A DNA stretch of 31,205 bases from an uncultured Pseudogracilibacillus sp. (GTDB lineage Bacteria > Bacillota > Bacilli > Bacillales > Amphibacillaceae). The stretch spans positions 1 through 31,205 of the forward strand of contig CALJVC010000037.1 of the NCBI GenBank assembly GCA_937974845.1, read 5' to 3'. Made by a program: the position numbers and the translations under genes. Of the stretch, positions 8,068-14,398 are shown piece by piece. The first letter of the stretch is position 1; every line of letters starts with the position of its first letter. The notes under the pieces were generated by a model. The model saw only the letters and a list, made by a program, of their open reading frames with translations. It had not been told where the DNA came from and ran no database searches.

Positions 8068-8811
8068 TTAAGGTACCTCCCCGATGAGCACCGGTTCTTT
8101 TTCTAGAAAGTAAATGATCTGAGGTAGGGAAACTGCTTTCGGTTCAATGAGAAAGAGTCTACCTCCGAAGGGATGCCCTAGTTCTTTCATATGTGGAATT
8201 CGGATATAGGTATCCTGAAAGCGGACGTAACCGGTAGTATATTCCGGATCATCGGAGCAACAAATTTCAGCTAGTACTCCTGCTTCCTGTACCTTCGTAG
8301 CTAGGGCGATGGCTTCTAAGCTTCGTTGGTTCCGGCAATCGGGATGTTGTTTTACAAAGCTTTGCTTCGCTTCTTCGATCCAGTCTAAGCGTGAAACCCG
8401 AATTCCTTGGGGGCGGTTCTCGAGATTCAGCCTCTTCCCGGTCGTGATATCGACAAATTGGGCGCCGGGAAATTGCTCTTCATTGATGACATGCTCGTAA
8501 AGGTTCTGGATCGTTGCTTCCGAAAAGGAAAGCGGTTGCAATATTTTTCCCAGGCTTTTAACCGTTTGTTCCGGATGTAGGTTAGAGTAGGTGACGACCT
8601 TCGATACCGGGGGAATACTTCGGATTGGCTCCTGTAAAGCTTCGACTTTTAAAGAAAGAAAGTCGGCCTTTCCCCGACTATGGGATAGGGCCCGCTGGAT
8701 GAGTTGCTGGGCGTAATCGGATAGGTCGCTTTCGTCTACGATATATTCTGCACCGGAAAGATGTTCCTTTTCTTTTGTTGCGAGCATACGAATATTATAT
8801 TTGTTGGCCAA
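8068..8811 (-). CDS. bioW: 6-carboxyhexanoate-CoA ligase (pimeloyl-CoA synthetase) BioW
   Basis: Activates free pimelate with ATP and CoA to pimeloyl-CoA, the entry step of biotin synthesis in bacilli. 247 aa. It aligns by eye with Bacillus BioW: N-terminal YNIRMLAT, the ALSHSRGKADF segment, GAQFVDITTGKRL, GIRVSRLDW, EAIALATKV, SDDPEYTTGYVRF, and GGRLFLIEP. It starts at TTG 8811; an AGGAGG lies about 8 nt upstream, and the family has residues before the IRM motif, so the internal ATG is unlikely. The start overlaps the preceding membrane-protein gene by 17 bases. Presence of BioW implies free pimelate as the intermediate. Confidence 0.95.
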   Translation of the reverse strand: MANKYNIRMLATKEKEHLSGAEYIVDESDLSDYAQQLIQRALSHSRGKADFLSLKVEALQEPIRSIPPVSKVVTYSNLHPEQTVKSLGKILQPLSFSEATIQNLYEHVINEEQFPGAQFVDITTGKRLNLENRPQGIRVSRLDWIEEAKQSFVKQHPDCRNQRSLEAIALATKVQEAGVLAEICCSDDPEYTTGYVRFQDTYIRIPHMKELGHPFGGRLFLIEPKAVSLPQIIYFLEKEPVLIGEVP

Positions 8812-9289
8812 GCTGTCTCCCTCCTACTTGGTGATAAATTCGTTCTAATACTCTCGTGAGAGGTAGGCTAAGTAAGGCGGTACAGATCATTCCAGGTATC
8901 GTCGGTAAGAGTAAAAAGGTGACTGGCACTTGTAAAATAAAGGCTAGTACGACTCGGGCAGTAAAACTACCTAATGGCCCAGCGAGCATGAGCACAAGAT
9001 TCTTCGTGCCAAAAAAGTAGATAACTAGTCCGACGACGAGACGGAAAACCATGGCTACCCCGACGTTAATCAATGTATGTAAGCCAAGCATAAATAGAAT
9101 AAGACTCGATAAAATTCCTGCAGTAATATACCGTTTAAAACCGAAGACAGCACAAATGCTTACGGCAAGGGGGGCAGACATTTGAAACTCACTGCCCAGA
9201 ATGAAGGTAGGGATTTTTATTGCACCGGAAATTGAAATAAGTGTCGCTAGTAAACTTATTTCTACTAAGGTATATAGGCGTTTGGACAT
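8795..9289 (-). CDS. Small integral membrane protein in the biotin operon (BioY/BioX-like, possible vitamin or precursor uptake)
   Basis: 164 aa, very hydrophobic, with about five predicted membrane segments: SLLATLISISGA, FQMSAPLAVSICAVFGF, AGILSSLILFMLG, AMVFRLVVGLVIYFFG, and VVLAFILQVPVTFLLLP. Size and topology fit an ECF-type S component. By position it would be BioY, yet I do not see the glycine-rich GGYLxGF-type motif of BioY. Biotin operons of staphylococci encode a small membrane protein named BioX near bioW, which may be a better match. It is first in the leftward arm, directly after the BirA-type operator, with a perfect AGGAGG 7 nt before ATG 9289, and it overlaps bioW. Role inferred: import of biotin or, given BioW, of pimelate. 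Not proven. Confidence 0.75.
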   Translation of the reverse strand: MSKRLYTLVEISLLATLISISGAIKIPTFILGSEFQMSAPLAVSICAVFGFKRYITAGILSSLILFMLGLHTLINVGVAMVFRLVVGLVIYFFGTKNLVLMLAGPLGSFTARVVLAFILQVPVTFLLLPTIPGMICTALLSLPLTRVLERIYHQVGGRQLGQQI

Positions 9290-9364
9290 GAATTTCCTCC
9301 TATTGATAGAAAATTCCCAATTTTCCCTATATGACTAAATTCCTCTTGCTATTGGGGGGATTTG

Positions 9365-9394
9365 TTGTTAACCTTATTTTAAATAGGTTAACGA
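9365..9394. promoter_or_regulatory. BirA-type operator between the divergent biotin arms
   Basis: TTGTTAACC (9365-9373), a 12-base AT-rich spacer, and GGTTAACGA (9386-9394). The core GTTAACC/GGTTAAC is a perfect 7-bp inverted repeat. The half-sites match the TTGTWAACC/GGTTWACAA pattern of biotin-repressor sites in Gram-positive bacteria. It lies 76 bases before the leftward arm and 25 before bioD, so one dimeric BirA site could silence both directions when biotin is plentiful. Confidence 0.75.
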
Positions 9395-9418
9395 TAGATT
9401 ACCATAGGAGGGATAAAA

Positions 9419-10156
9419 TTGTCAAAACTATTTGTGACAGGTACCGATACCGATGTAGGCAAAACCGTTGTCATGACCTTGCTTACAGAAGCTTTAGCGG
9501 AAGTAATCGGACCGGTTTTTCCCTACAAACCAATCGAAACGGGGACAGCTGAGGAATACGGGCCAACGGATGTAGATACATATCGTTTAGTCATCGAACA
9601 AGCTCCTTATCCGCATCGGACCTATTCTTTTTCTGAACCTCACTCACCCCATTATGCAGCTAGAATTGATCATACACCGATCCGTATCGATAAAATCGAA
9701 GAAGACCTCGCACGATTAGAAGCGGAGTATAGGGAGGTCTTAATTGAAGGTGCTGGAGGACTTTTCGTGCCTTTAAGGGATGAGGGCGGGTATATAATCG
9801 ACCTGATACAAACCTTAGAAGCGGGAGTCGTCCTTGTTGCCAGTTCGAAATTAGGTACAATCAACCACACCTTGTTATCGGTCCATGCTTTACGAGATTA
9901 TGGAATTCCGATTATCGGCATAATGTTCACTTACTATAATCATAAAAATCCCCAAGAGCAGGATAATATTCGTTTTATTGAGCAGGCAACGAGCTTACCG
10001 ATTTTAGGAACGGTCCCTTATCGTGAGGATATTCTAGAAATATTACAGACCGCTTCCGGTAGAAAACAACTACGCCAGGATTGGAAGATAGAGGAATGTG
10101 TATCTTTTTTAAGGAGGAATGAGGATGGAGCGAAACGAGTTATTAGAAATAAGTAA
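9419..10156 (+). CDS. bioD: Dethiobiotin synthetase BioD
   Basis: ATP-dependent closure of the ureido ring: DAPA plus CO2 to dethiobiotin. 245 aa. The P-loop GTDTDVGKT is at residues 8-16, then FPYKPIETG, the conserved EGAGGLFVPL (about 110-119), and VASSKLGTINHTLLS, all typical of BioD. It starts at TTG 9419, with AGGAGG (9406-9411) seven bases before. It lies just after the BirA-type operator and overlaps bioA by 32 bases, so the two form a rightward operon. Confidence 0.95.
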   Translation: MSKLFVTGTDTDVGKTVVMTLLTEALAEVIGPVFPYKPIETGTAEEYGPTDVDTYRLVIEQAPYPHRTYSFSEPHSPHYAARIDHTPIRIDKIEEDLARLEAEYREVLIEGAGGLFVPLRDEGGYIIDLIQTLEAGVVLVASSKLGTINHTLLSVHALRDYGIPIIGIMFTYYNHKNPQEQDNIRFIEQATSLPILGTVPYREDILEILQTASGRKQLRQDWKIEECVSFLRRNEDGAKRVIRNK

Positions 10157-11483
10157 AAAATATTTGTGGCTACCTTTTACCCAAATGAAGGATTATCATG
10201 AAGATCCTTTAATTATTGCAAGGGGTGAAGGGGTGAAGTTAATCGATGTCGATGGAAAGGAGTATTATGATGCTTATTCATCTTTATGGCTCAATATCCA
10301 TGGTCATCGGAATGAAAAGATAAACGAAGCCATCAAGGCTCAACTAGATCAAGTAGCGCATACGACCTTGTTAGGGGCAACGAATATTCCAGCGACTAAG
10401 TTGGCGAAAAAATTAATCGAGATTAGTCCAGAACCTTTTACGAAGGTCTTTTATTCAGATAATGGTTCGACGGCGATTGAAGTAGCGATTAAAATGACCT
10501 ATCAATATTGGAAAAATATTGGGAAGGAAAAGAAGACAAAATTCGTCACCTTACAGAACGGTTACCATGGGGACACTGTAGGTACGATGAGTGTCGGATC
10601 TATCGACCTCTATCACCATGTCTATACGCGCCTACTTTTCGATGCAATTGCCCTGCCCTTTCCTGATGTTTACCGTCATCCTTCAGGCGATGAAGCGGTA
10701 GTTTTGGAGGAAGCCCTAGGGCAGTTAGAGGAGTTATTTAAAGAGAGACATGAGGAAATAGCTGGAATGGTCGTCGAATCGATCGTTCAAGGAGCAGGGG
10801 GCATGAACTTGATGCCGAAGGGATATTTAAAAGGTATTCAAGACTTATGTCGCAAGTACGATATCCTCTTGATTGTCGATGAGGTAGCAACTGGTTTCGG
10901 CCGGACAGGAAAGATGTTTGCGATTGAACATGAAGGTGTAGAACCGGACTTTTTAGCCTTGGCCAAAGGGATTACCGGGGGGTATTTACCGATTGCTGCG
11001 ACTTTAACGACGGATCGAATTTATGAAGCCTTTTATGGAGACTATAATGAAGGAAAAACCTTTTTCCATGGGCATTCTTATACTGGAAATCAATTAGGCT
11101 GTGCCGCGGCTTTGGCCAATTTAGAACTGTTTGAAGAAGAGAATCTTGTCGAACAGGTCGCAGAGAAAGCTAAATATTTAACTAGTTTATTAGAGGAAAT
11201 CGAGGCCTTAGATTGTGTTGGTGAAGTGCGACAACTCGGTTTTATTACGGGAATTGAATTAGTGAAAAATAAGGAGACGAAGGAGCCCTTTCCAGGTGAA
11301 CTTCGGCTAGGTTATAAGGCGACCTTAGAAATGCGAAAACTAGGGCTTTTAACGCGTCCTTTAGGTGATGTCATTGTTTTTATGCCACCGTTAGTAACGA
11401 ATCGCCAAGAGTTGAAAGAAATGTTGGCAATCGTTAAGGAAGGAATTGAAAGGGCTGTCAATGAAGTGCGTCTCGTTCGATAA
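10125..11483 (+). CDS. bioA: Adenosylmethionine (or lysine)-8-amino-7-oxononanoate aminotransferase BioA
   Basis: Converts 8-amino-7-oxononanoate to 7,8-diaminononanoate. 452 aa from ATG 10125. Class III aminotransferase with WLPFTQMKDY near the N-terminus (a BioA hallmark), NGYHGDTVGTMSVG, VDEVATGFGRTG (about 251-262), and the PLP lysine in LALAKGITGGYLP (Lys281). AAGGAGG at 10111-10117 lies 7 nt before 10125; the upstream in-frame ATG at 10119 is too close to it. In B. subtilis the homologue uses lysine rather than SAM as amino donor. Which donor applies here cannot be read with confidence. A strong terminator follows. Confidence 0.95.
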   Translation: MERNELLEISKKYLWLPFTQMKDYHEDPLIIARGEGVKLIDVDGKEYYDAYSSLWLNIHGHRNEKINEAIKAQLDQVAHTTLLGATNIPATKLAKKLIEISPEPFTKVFYSDNGSTAIEVAIKMTYQYWKNIGKEKKTKFVTLQNGYHGDTVGTMSVGSIDLYHHVYTRLLFDAIALPFPDVYRHPSGDEAVVLEEALGQLEELFKERHEEIAGMVVESIVQGAGGMNLMPKGYLKGIQDLCRKYDILLIVDEVATGFGRTGKMFAIEHEGVEPDFLALAKGITGGYLPIAATLTTDRIYEAFYGDYNEGKTFFHGHSYTGNQLGCAAALANLELFEEENLVEQVAEKAKYLTSLLEEIEALDCVGEVRQLGFITGIELVKNKETKEPFPGELRLGYKATLEMRKLGLLTRPLGDVIVFMPPLVTNRQELKEMLAIVKEGIERAVNEVRLVR

Positions 11484-11501
11484 ACTATATGTATAAAGAA
11501 T

Positions 11502-11539
11502 GCCCCCTTCCTCTTTTCCAAAGGAGGAAGGGGGCTTTT
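11502..11539 (+). terminator. Terminator after bioA
   Basis: Perfect 12-bp stem GCCCCCTTCCTC (11502-11513) / GAGGAAGGGGGC (11524-11535), 10-base loop, then TTTT. A second, partly similar purine-rich run GGGAGGAAGGGG follows shortly after (near 11550-11563). Confidence 0.88.
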
Positions 11540-11671
11540 GCACTCTTCGAAGGGAGGAAGGGGAAGTTTTCATTACTTTTAGAAAGAAATTGTTCCTATC
11601 TTTCATCCTTTGTAAGCTGTCAAATAACGTTCACAACTCTTAGAAGTAGACGGGTTTTCTTACGTTATCTT

Positions 11672-11700
11672 TAGATAGATGATGGCAGTCATGATATAAT
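11672..11700 (+). promoter_or_regulatory. Predicted extended -10 promoter for ctaB
   Basis: TGATATAAT (extended -10; TATAAT at 11695-11700) with a weak -35 TAGATA (11672-11677) and a 17-base spacer. It lies about 70 bases before the ctaB start, in a gap that follows the bioA terminator. Confidence 0.5.
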
Positions 11701-11770
11701 TGATAGAGATTTATAGCCATGGATATTCTTGTATACAATGTTGAACTGATATAGGATGGAGAAGCAAAGT

Positions 11771-12649
11771 ATGCGAAATTTTATTCGGGACTTAAAATTA
11801 TTAGTGAAAGGCTTTGTCCTCGTAGCTAACGTACTGCCTATTATAAGTGGATTTTGGATCGCCCTATATTATACGGGCGGAAATTTCTCTGACTATTGGC
11901 AGAGCTTCGTTATCGGATCTATTGGTGGTACGTTTGTTATAGCAGGGGCCTTAATAATCAATAATTGGTATGAAGTCGATCTCGATGAGGCGATGGATCG
12001 AACGAAGGAAAGACCTACGGTAACGGGGAGCTTTTCCTTGCAGACGGTCTTTCGTTTAGGAATTGCCTTTTCTGTTATCGGCTTCCTTTTCATGTTGTTT
12101 ACGAATCTAGAAGCCTTTATTTATGCCTTCCTCGGCTGGTTTGCCTATGTTGTCCCTTATACATTATGGACTAAACGGAAGTATACCTTAAATACAATTG
12201 TCGGCAGTATCTCTGGAGCTTTTACGCCACTTATTGGTTGGGCCTTGGTAGATACAGCCCTGCAGACGATACCGATCGTCATATTTATCCTGTTATTTTT
12301 ATGGCAAGTTCCCCATACTTTTGCAATTGCAATGCGTCGTTACGATGATTACAAGTCAGCGAAGGTGCCGATGCTACCGGTGGCCTTTGGCTTCGATATT
12401 ACGAAAAAGCATATGGTTCTTTATATAGCGACGATGCTTCCTTTTCCATTCTTTTTACTTGATTTAGGAATCGGCTATGTCACGGTAGTTACGACGATTA
12501 ATGTCCTTTGGTTGATTAGTGCTATTCGTGGTCGGACAACCGAAGATATTAAGTCGTATGCGGATAAAATGTTTTATTATTCTTTAACTTATTTGAACGT
12601 AACGTTTATCCTAATGATTATATTAACTTTACCTTTCTTACAATTATAA
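11771..12649 (+). CDS. ctaB: Protoheme IX farnesyltransferase (heme O synthase) CtaB
   Basis: UbiA-family membrane prenyltransferase that adds a farnesyl group to heme B to give heme O, the precursor of cofactors for heme-copper oxidases. 292 aa from ATG 11771, with about eight or nine membrane helices. The first Asp-rich motif NNWYEVDLDEAMDRTKERP (about 64-82) matches the heme-O-synthase form of the NDxxDxxxD motif, including the RTKxRP tail. YTLWTKRKYTLNTIVGSISGAFTPLIGW is the second family block. The frame opens at ATG 11756, but GGAG at 11758-11761 lies 9 nt before 11771, so that start is preferred. It stands alone here, with its own promoter and terminator. Other oxidase genes must be elsewhere. 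Confidence 0.93.
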   Translation: MRNFIRDLKLLVKGFVLVANVLPIISGFWIALYYTGGNFSDYWQSFVIGSIGGTFVIAGALIINNWYEVDLDEAMDRTKERPTVTGSFSLQTVFRLGIAFSVIGFLFMLFTNLEAFIYAFLGWFAYVVPYTLWTKRKYTLNTIVGSISGAFTPLIGWALVDTALQTIPIVIFILLFLWQVPHTFAIAMRRYDDYKSAKVPMLPVAFGFDITKKHMVLYIATMLPFPFFLLDLGIGYVTVVTTINVLWLISAIRGRTTEDIKSYADKMFYYSLTYLNVTFILMIILTLPFLQL

Positions 12650-12668
12650 AACGGATTTAGTAATCGCA

Positions 12669-12706
12669 AGGACTGAATTCTTCTAAGCCAAGAATTCGGT
12701 CCTTTG
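12669..12706 (+). terminator. Terminator after ctaB
   Basis: 14-position stem AGGACTGAATTCTT (12669-12682) / AAGAATTCGGTCCT (12690-12703) with one G-T pair and a 7-base loop, followed by a short T stretch. Confidence 0.8.
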
Positions 12707-12794
12707 TACTTAGAAAACTATACAGTTTACTTTTTAAAAACTTTTTTCTATTTTATACTAGTAATGTAAATATGATATTGAAGGGAATAAGCAG

Positions 12795-13484
12795 ATGAAA
12801 CTTATTTACGAAGGAAAAACAAAAGATGTGTTTGAGCTTAATGATGGGACGATTCAACTGAAATTTAAGGACGATGTCACTGGGGAAGATGGTCAATTTG
12901 ACCCAGGGGCCGATACTGTCGGCTTGACAATCGAGGGAGCAGGCCTGTCTGCTTTAAAGATGACGACTTACTTTTTTGAAAAGTTAAAGGAAGTCGATAT
13001 TCGTACGCATTATATTAAGGCGGATTTTGCTGATCGTTCCCTCTATGTAAAACCGGCATTGATGTTCGGTGATGGCTTGGAATTTATTTGTCGTTACCGG
13101 GCGGTAGGAAGTTTCTATCGTCGCTACGGCGCTTATTGTGAAGAAGGCCAAGTCTTAGATAGTTTAGTTGAAGTAACGATAAAAGACGACGAGCGGGGAG
13201 ATCCACCGATTTCTAAGGAAGCTCTCGTTCAACTAGGTATTTTGACGGAAAAAGAGTACGATACCTTATATCGTTTAACGAAGGAAATTTCTCACCTAGT
13301 GAAAGAAGAATTGTCGAAAAGAGATTTAGAACTTTATGATATTAAATTAGAATTCGGTCGAGATAAGGCGACGAAGGAAATCATGTTAATCGATGAGATT
13401 TCCGGTGGGAATATGCGAGTGTATGATCAAGAGGGTACTTACCTTCCGCCTTTAGAACTCGAAAAAAGAATTCTTACCGAATAG
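12795..13484 (+). CDS. Divergent SAICAR synthetase-like protein (PurC family)
   Basis: 229 aa, about the length of PurC, which joins aspartate to CAIR in purine synthesis. Family blocks seen: LIYEGKTKDVFEL (N-terminal ATP-grasp-like start), FICRYRAVGSFYRRYG (cf. VVRNRAAGSLVKR of PurC), DPPISKEAL, YDIKLEFGRDK, and IDEISGGNMRVYD. The last block usually reads DEISPDxxRxWD; here the PD pair is GG. The block after the N-terminus (GQFDPGADTVGLTIEGAG) is also unusual. It lies outside any pur cluster, 26 bases before a LytTR regulator in the same operon. It may be a true PurC or a paralogue with another substrate, and the context favours the second. RBS GAAGGGA before ATG 12795. Confidence 0.75.
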   Translation: MKLIYEGKTKDVFELNDGTIQLKFKDDVTGEDGQFDPGADTVGLTIEGAGLSALKMTTYFFEKLKEVDIRTHYIKADFADRSLYVKPALMFGDGLEFICRYRAVGSFYRRYGAYCEEGQVLDSLVEVTIKDDERGDPPISKEALVQLGILTEKEYDTLYRLTKEISHLVKEELSKRDLELYDIKLEFGRDKATKEIMLIDEISGGNMRVYDQEGTYLPPLELEKRILTE

Positions 13485-13510
13485 ATTAAGAAGTAAGTGG
13501 AGGAAGTGGA

Positions 13511-14164
13511 ATGGATTTAAGTGTTGCACCTTTGTTGTTTCGTAGTTTCCATCAATTATTACCGAGTATGAACTCCGTCGCCATTGCTGATCGGGAAAGC
13601 TTTATTTACTATAAGCCGAGCTTAGATATCGACTTAAAAATTAAAGAGGGTGATTCTTTACGAAACGAGACGGTTACGTATCAGGCAATTAATGAAGGCC
13701 GTCGGGTCAAAGAGTTTCGTGGGGAAAATGTTTTCGGTGTCCCGTATTATGCCGTTGCTCAGCCTTTACGTTGGAAAAAAGAAATCATCGGCGCTATAAC
13801 TGTCGTCTATCCAAAAGAGCCACAGTTACTATCCATACCTTACTTAACGATTCGGACGTCGGACCGATGGATTCCGATACATTTTGATGATGTCATCTAT
13901 TTAGAAGCCCAAAACCGTAAGACTTATGTGACGTCTTCAAAGGATACGATCGGTACGCATCGTTATAACTTAACAGAATTAGAAATGACTTTACCAGAAG
14001 AGCAATTTATTCGTTGCCATCGTTCATTTATCGTAAATATTCATCATATTAAAGAAATCCAGCCGGATCTTCATTCGACCTTTATCTTAGTCATGTCGGA
14101 TGGTTCTCGGGTTCCGGTGAGCCAAAGTTTCACGAAGGAAGTTCGCTCGATGTTAGGTTTTTAA
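13511..14164 (+). CDS. LytTR-family transcriptional regulator with N-terminal sensor (PAS/Cache-like) domain
   Basis: 217 aa, soluble. The C-terminal LytTR DNA-binding domain spans about 115-217: VIYLEAQNRKTYV, LTELEMTLPEEQFIRCHRSFIVNIHHIKEI, and SDGSRVPVSQSF are the standard blocks. Residues 1-110 have no response-regulator Asp site. They contain EGDSLRNETVTYQAINEGRRVKEFRGENVFGVPYYAVAQPLRWKKEIIGAITVV, the pattern of a small PAS/Cache-type ligand-binding domain also found in soluble chemoreceptors. So it looks like a one-component sensor rather than a two-component output. It follows the purC-like gene by 26 bases, with GGAGG before ATG 13511, and precedes a CoA-transferase gene whose promoter region carries direct repeats that could be its site. 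Ligand unknown. Confidence 0.88.
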   Translation: MDLSVAPLLFRSFHQLLPSMNSVAIADRESFIYYKPSLDIDLKIKEGDSLRNETVTYQAINEGRRVKEFRGENVFGVPYYAVAQPLRWKKEIIGAITVVYPKEPQLLSIPYLTIRTSDRWIPIHFDDVIYLEAQNRKTYVTSSKDTIGTHRYNLTELEMTLPEEQFIRCHRSFIVNIHHIKEIQPDLHSTFILVMSDGSRVPVSQSFTKEVRSMLGF

Positions 14165-14171
14165 CGTTCTA

Positions 14172-14232
14172 GCCTAGTCTTTACTTCGTTGGGGAAACCC
14201 CTAGTCAGAAGTAGAGCCTAGGCCTTTCTTTT
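14172..14232 (+). terminator. Terminator after the LytTR gene
   Basis: A 16-position stem (14172-14187 with 14208-14223, one mismatch and one G-T pair) encloses a small GGGG-AAA-CCCC inner hairpin and is followed by CTTTCTTTT. It separates the purC-like/LytTR operon from the CoA-transferase gene. Confidence 0.8.
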
Positions 14233-14309
14233 GCAAACTTTTCTATATATAAGAAAAATTCCTATGATTGACATTTTTTGAAAACAAATATTGATACACA
14301 AAATTCGCT

Positions 14310-14337
14310 ATTTCATGACAAAATTTTATAATTTCAT
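14310..14337 (+). promoter_or_regulatory. Direct repeats ATTTCAT with 21-bp period around a TATAAT, possible LytTR operator
   Basis: ATTTCAT at 14310-14316 and 14331-14337, exactly 21 bases apart, so both lie on the same face of the helix. LytTR proteins typically bind two 9-bp direct repeats with about 12 bases between them, the same period. A TATAAT (14327-14332) overlaps the second copy, and a TTGACA (14268-14273) lies upstream. The sequence itself is not a good match to the published LytTR consensus, so this is a positional argument. Confidence 0.4.
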
Positions 14338-14351
14338 CCCTTTTTTAAGTC

Positions 14352-14366
14352 GAAAAAGCGTTTTCT
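14352..14366 (+). promoter_or_regulatory. Weak cre-like sequence before the CoA-transferase gene
   Basis: GAAAAAGCGTTTTCT matches the cre consensus WTGNAANCGNWNNCW at 12 of 15 positions, with the first three wrong. It lies just downstream of the TATAAT at 14327. CcpA control would be sensible for an acetate/CoA enzyme, but the match alone is weak. Confidence 0.25.
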
Positions 14367-14398
14367 TGCTAAGATAAAAATAACATGGGGTGATTTTT

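Noticed and set aside
9331..9552. 73-codon plus-strand frame over the biotin operator and the bioD start
   Set aside because: It crosses the BirA-type operator, has no ribosome binding site, and runs out of frame into bioD, whose TTG start is well supported.
11540..11570. Second purine-rich run GGGAGGAAGGGG after the bioA terminator as a second terminator
   Set aside because: It lacks its own complementary arm close by; it looks like a partial copy of the terminator's 3' arm.
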